Shown in pieces: positions 42,976-45,689 of a DNA stretch of 45,689 nucleotides; positions within the stretch are counted from its first letter, which is position 1; each line of letters opens with the position of its first letter. Below the pieces are notes generated by a model, which made no database searches, had not been told where the DNA came from, and was given only the letters and a program-made list of their open reading frames with translations. This DNA comes from an uncultured bacterium (GTDB taxonomy: Bacteria > Patescibacteriota > Patescibacteriia > Patescibacteriales > UBA12465): NCBI GenBank assembly GCA_937983635.1, contig CALJZR010000001.1:1-45689 (forward strand), in the 5' to 3' direction. The translations under genes and the position numbers were made by a program.

Positions 42976-43938
42976 ATGTTAATTCTTGAAGGCTTAATCG
43001 ATGAGAATTTTCAAAATAAATTATCTCATTTTATTGATGATGCCTTAATTTATAATGACATTCAGAGTGCTAGGAGATTATTAATTGCTATTAAAAAAAT
43101 ATTAAAGAGCAATAATGACCCTAAAATAAAAAATAAGTTGATTGATTATTATAAAGCTAATATAGATAAACTAAAATTCATTTGTTTTTTTGATTTAGAT
43201 GAAAATGATATTTCTGATTTAATGAAAAACAGCATACAGATGGTTTTAGGTGTTGATGGATTTAACTTGGTCGATAAATTAAATGATCGTCTTAAATTTG
43301 TTGAAATTTTAGAAAATAGAGATCTTTTAAAGCAACAAATAAGCAATTGTTTATTATTGAATAAAAATAAAGTAACTACTAAAAAAATTAGAATTGGATC
43401 TATTCTCCACGAACCAACCGTGTCAAATTGGTTAAAAGATTACTTGTCTAATATTAATCTTAGTGTAGATCCCGGACTTAGAATTAATAATTATTTGAAT
43501 AATAGTCAAAATATCCAGTTAATTGATTCTAATGAAAAGAAAAAGATTAAAGATTTGATAGTATTTTTTGAACATACTAAAAAATCTTCTTTAGTTGCAG
43601 GTAATTTAGAGGAAAGTTTTATTTTTACAGATCAGGACGGCCGAAAAATTGTTATTGATCATGGTCTTCCTATTAAGTCTGATGTAAATATTGAGAAAAT
43701 TATAAAAGACATTTATTCAAAAGAAAATTTGTTGGATATTGGCAAAGATAGTTTTATAAATTCAAAAAAACGAGATTTTTATAGATTTAACAAAAAAATA
43801 GAAGATTTAGATTCTTTTCCGCCAAATCCTTTATTAATCCTGTCTAATTCATTAAATAATTACTCTCCCTCGTCTTTAGAATATAAAGCCATTAAGCAGG
43901 AAATAGAAAGACTGCGTAAAAATCAAAAAAATGTCTAG
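42976..43938 (+). CDS. AT-rich unknown protein downstream of TrbL-like gene
   Basis: 320 residues with no signal peptide or membrane helix, mostly charged and helical. No catalytic motif was recognised. A middle section, RIGSILHEPTVSNWLKDYL followed by a Leu-rich helix with a run of Lys and Ile near 188-210, looks like a helical repeat or docking region. It starts 6 bases after the TrbL-like gene. The DNA is distinctly AT-rich, matching the tail of TrbL and unlike the PfkB gene, which begins inside its last 8 bases. It may function with the TrbL tail, for example as an interacting or protective partner, but this is inference. Confidence 0.65.
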   Translation: MLILEGLIDENFQNKLSHFIDDALIYNDIQSARRLLIAIKKILKSNNDPKIKNKLIDYYKANIDKLKFICFFDLDENDISDLMKNSIQMVLGVDGFNLVDKLNDRLKFVEILENRDLLKQQISNCLLLNKNKVTTKKIRIGSILHEPTVSNWLKDYLSNINLSVDPGLRINNYLNNSQNIQLIDSNEKKKIKDLIVFFEHTKKSSLVAGNLEESFIFTDQDGRKIVIDHGLPIKSDVNIEKIIKDIYSKENLLDIGKDSFINSKKRDFYRFNKKIEDLDSFPPNPLLILSNSLNNYSPSSLEYKAIKQEIERLRKNQKNV

Positions 43939-44890
43939 CTACAAAAGAAGACCCTTGATTGCCGTTGCCGGTTCTTTAGCTTTTGACCGCGTGATGAATT
44001 TCCCCGGCCGTTTCTCCACCCACATTCTTCCTGGAAAAATTCATGACTTAAGTCTCAGCTTCTTGTTGGATCAGTTAATTATCGGTTTCGGCGGCACTGC
44101 TGGCAATATCGCTTATAATCTGGCGCTCCTCAAGGAGCGCCCTTCTGTCTTAACGGCCGTTGGGGCGGATTTTGCTCCTTATCGCCGTCATTTGCGTTCT
44201 CAAGGAGTTGATTTGCGTGCTTTAGTCAGCGATAAGAAAAAAAATTGTGCCTCAGCTTTTATTATTACCGATGCTGATGATAATCAGATCGCCGGTTTCT
44301 ATCCTGGCCCCTCCGCTTTACCCTCTTTTTCTCGTTTACTCAATAGCGCTTGCGATTATGTTATTATTTCTCCCGACGACAAGGCGCGGATGCTGGCTGT
44401 TCAAGTTTGGGCGCGTAAAAGAAAATTATCTTATATCTTTGACCCCGGACAACAAGTAACAAATTTTACCGGCTTGGAGCTAGCCGCTTTTATCAAAGAT
44501 GCTTTCTTAGTGATTGGTAATGATTATGAGATTGAAATTATCCGGCGGTCTTTAAAGGCAAAAACAGTGGCTAGTATTTGTCCTACTAAAGCTTTAATTA
44601 TTACTAAAGGAGCGCAGGGTTCAGAAATAGTGATTGGTAATAAGAGAGTCTTGATTCCGGCAGTGCTAGCTCGTGAAAGTTTAGACCCTACTGGGGCGGG
44701 CGATGCCTATCGGGCTGGCCTCTTAAAGGGTTTGTCTCTAGGCTTTAGCCTGGAAGACTGCGCTCGCCTGGCGGCCACGGTTGCTGTTTACGCGGTTGAG
44801 AAAAAGGGTACTCAAAATCATTATTTTACTATTAAAAATTTAGAAAAACGCTATCGCCAGAGCTTTGGACAAGTCATTAAATTAACTTGA
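43931..44890 (+). CDS. PfkB-family sugar/nucleoside kinase, probable adenosine kinase
   Basis: 319 residues of the ribokinase/PfkB family. The N-terminus AVAGSLAFDRVMNFPG and the GFGGTAGNIAYNLALL motif form the substrate lid. The second PfkB signature DPTGAGDAYRAGLL gives the catalytic Asp and anion hole. The similarity is to the bacterial adenosine kinase-like subgroup, and the next gene makes adenosine. It overlaps the previous stop by 8 bases. Codon use returns to the general window style. Ribokinase or fructokinase activity is an alternative. Confidence 0.8.
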   Translation: MSSYKRRPLIAVAGSLAFDRVMNFPGRFSTHILPGKIHDLSLSFLLDQLIIGFGGTAGNIAYNLALLKERPSVLTAVGADFAPYRRHLRSQGVDLRALVSDKKKNCASAFIITDADDNQIAGFYPGPSALPSFSRLLNSACDYVIISPDDKARMLAVQVWARKRKLSYIFDPGQQVTNFTGLELAAFIKDAFLVIGNDYEIEIIRRSLKAKTVASICPTKALIITKGAQGSEIVIGNKRVLIPAVLARESLDPTGAGDAYRAGLLKGLSLGFSLEDCARLAATVAVYAVEKKGTQNHYFTIKNLEKRYRQSFGQVIKLT

Positions 44891-44924
44891 CGGAGAACGG
44901 TATTGCCTCTAAAATAACAAGGAT

Positions 44925-45689
44925 ATGAAAAAAACTTACGATATTAATGATCTTAAATTAGCGGATAACGGTCGCCGCCGGATTGAGTGGGCAGAACGCG
45001 ATATGCCGGTTTTAGGGCATATTAAGCAGGAAGCTGCTCGTACTAAACCCCTTAAGGGCTTGCGCGTGGCCGCTTGTTTACATGTCACCGCTGAAACCGC
45101 TAATTTAATGCGGACTTTTCGGGCAGCCGGCGCTGAGGCCTTATTAGTGGCTTCTAATCCTCTATCTACCCAAGATGAAGTGGCAGCGGCTTTAGTAAAA
45201 CATTATCAGATTCCGGTATTTGCCCGTCATGGCGAAAATCGTGAGGTTTACTACCGCCATTTGCAGGCGGCTCTGGCCTTCCGTCCTCATATTACTTTAG
45301 ATGATGGCGCTGACTTAATTTCGCTTTTACATAAAGATTACCGGAAACAGGCCGTTGATATTATTGCCAGCTTAGAAGAAACTACCACCGGCGTCGTCCG
45401 TCTGCGGGCTTTGGCTGAATCTGGGAAGTTGTTATTACCGGTAATTGCCGTTAATGATGCTAAGACTAAGCACATGTTTGATAATCGCTATGGCACCGGT
45501 CAGTCCACCCTTGATGGTATTATTCGCGCCACCAACATGCTTTTAGCAGGCAAGACTATTGTGGTTGCCGGTTATGGCTGGTGCGGCCGCGGTTTTGCTA
45601 ACCGTGCTCGCGGTTTAGGGGCGAAAGTGGTGGTCACCGAAGTTGATGATATTAAAGCTTTAGAGGCGGCTATGGATGGCTTTGCCGTA
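44925..45689 (+). CDS. ahcY: adenosylhomocysteinase, 3' truncated by window end
   Basis: 255 codons are visible from ATG 44925. The N-terminus has WAERDMPVLGHI and then ACLHVTAETANLMRTFRAAGAE, with the substrate loop LLVASNPLSTQDEVAAAL. Later come GVVRLRAL, NDAKTKHMFDNRYGTGQST and VVAGYGWCGRGFANRARGLGA, the NAD-binding glycine-rich loop. AhcY hydrolyses S-adenosylhomocysteine to adenosine and homocysteine with a bound NAD. The kinase 34 bases upstream can phosphorylate the adenosine. An AAGGAT stretch just before ATG is a fair SD, an exception in this window. Confidence 0.94.
   Translation, partial: MKKTYDINDLKLADNGRRRIEWAERDMPVLGHIKQEAARTKPLKGLRVAACLHVTAETANLMRTFRAAGAEALLVASNPLSTQDEVAAALVKHYQIPVFARHGENREVYYRHLQAALAFRPHITLDDGADLISLLHKDYRKQAVDIIASLEETTTGVVRLRALAESGKLLLPVIAVNDAKTKHMFDNRYGTGQSTLDGIIRATNMLLAGKTIVVAGYGWCGRGFANRARGLGAKVVVTEVDDIKALEAAMDGFAV

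Noticed and set aside
40294..43938. Firm call of a polymorphic toxin and immunity pair
   Set aside because: No catalytic toxin motif was recognised in the TrbL tail, and the AT-rich downstream protein has no known immunity fold; kept only as a hypothesis.
1..45689. CRISPR arrays, insertion sequences, rRNA or tRNA genes
   Set aside because: No regularly spaced repeats, no transposase-like frame or inverted terminal repeats, and no cloverleaf-forming stretch was noticed in the intergenic regions.
1..45689. UGA recoded as glycine or tryptophan
   Set aside because: TGA ends the Mur ligase, leuS, porB and other genes at the expected lengths, and no in-frame TGA is needed inside any conserved gene.

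Overview
This window looks like a chromosomal segment of a Candidate Phyla Radiation (Patescibacteria) bacterium, most likely a Parcubacteria-type lineage; that placement is an inference from protein character, not from a search. The signs are short housekeeping enzymes, SD-poor AT-rich translation starts, several secreted cysteine-rich proteins of types typical of CPR genomes, a two-helix T4SS-type pilin domain, and a TrbL/VirB6-like membrane protein with a long soluble tail. UGA works as a normal stop (leuS, rsmA, lepA-flanking genes and porB context), so this is not a UGA-glycine lineage such as Gracilibacteria.

Layout on the + strand, left part: the end of a Mur ligase (1-192); a 370-base leader with a good sigma70 promoter and two terminator-like hairpins; rpoB and rpoC; a terminator; a promoter and a five-gene envelope operon (unknown membrane-anchored protein, small two-helix protein, polyprenyl-phosphate-type GT2, GT-C/TPR glycosyltransferase, murJ); then lepA, a 32-residue membrane peptide, recJ and RNase HI, closed by a bidirectional terminator at 18037-18066.

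The - strand operon at 24036-18093 is the oddest block. It encodes a membrane-anchored DsbA-like oxidoreductase, a four-subunit pyruvate:ferredoxin oxidoreductase (gamma, delta, alpha, beta), and two secreted cysteine-rich T4SS-pilin-domain proteins placed between or after the PFOR subunits. The last of them carries a C-terminal zinc M15 (VanY-type) peptidase domain.

The + strand resumes with xth, leuS and rsmA, then a promoter embedded in the end of rsmA that drives a thrombospondin-type-3 calcium-repeat membrane protein and a 2747-residue secreted protein. The latter has nine C-x5-G-C motifs, four jelly-roll-like modules and a terminal PKD-like domain. A stand-alone lipoprotein gene of Bacteroidota style follows with its own promoter and terminators. 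gltX is on the - strand. The right end is a + strand operon: a small two-helix protein, the TrbL/VirB6-like protein with an AT-rich tail, an AT-rich unknown protein, a PfkB kinase (probably adenosine kinase) and the start of ahcY.

Working together: rpoBC, lepA, leuS, gltX, rsmA, xth, recJ and rnhA are information-processing core. MurJ, the Mur ligase and the GT2/GT-C pair serve the envelope. PFOR links pyruvate and acetyl-CoA to ferredoxin. AhcY and the PfkB kinase can remove SAH and adenosine. The pilin proteins, TrbL-like protein, giant cysteine-rich protein, DsbA-like enzyme and M15 peptidase may form parts of one cell-surface secretion or attachment apparatus; no VirB4/VirD4 ATPase is in the window, so this is a hypothesis.
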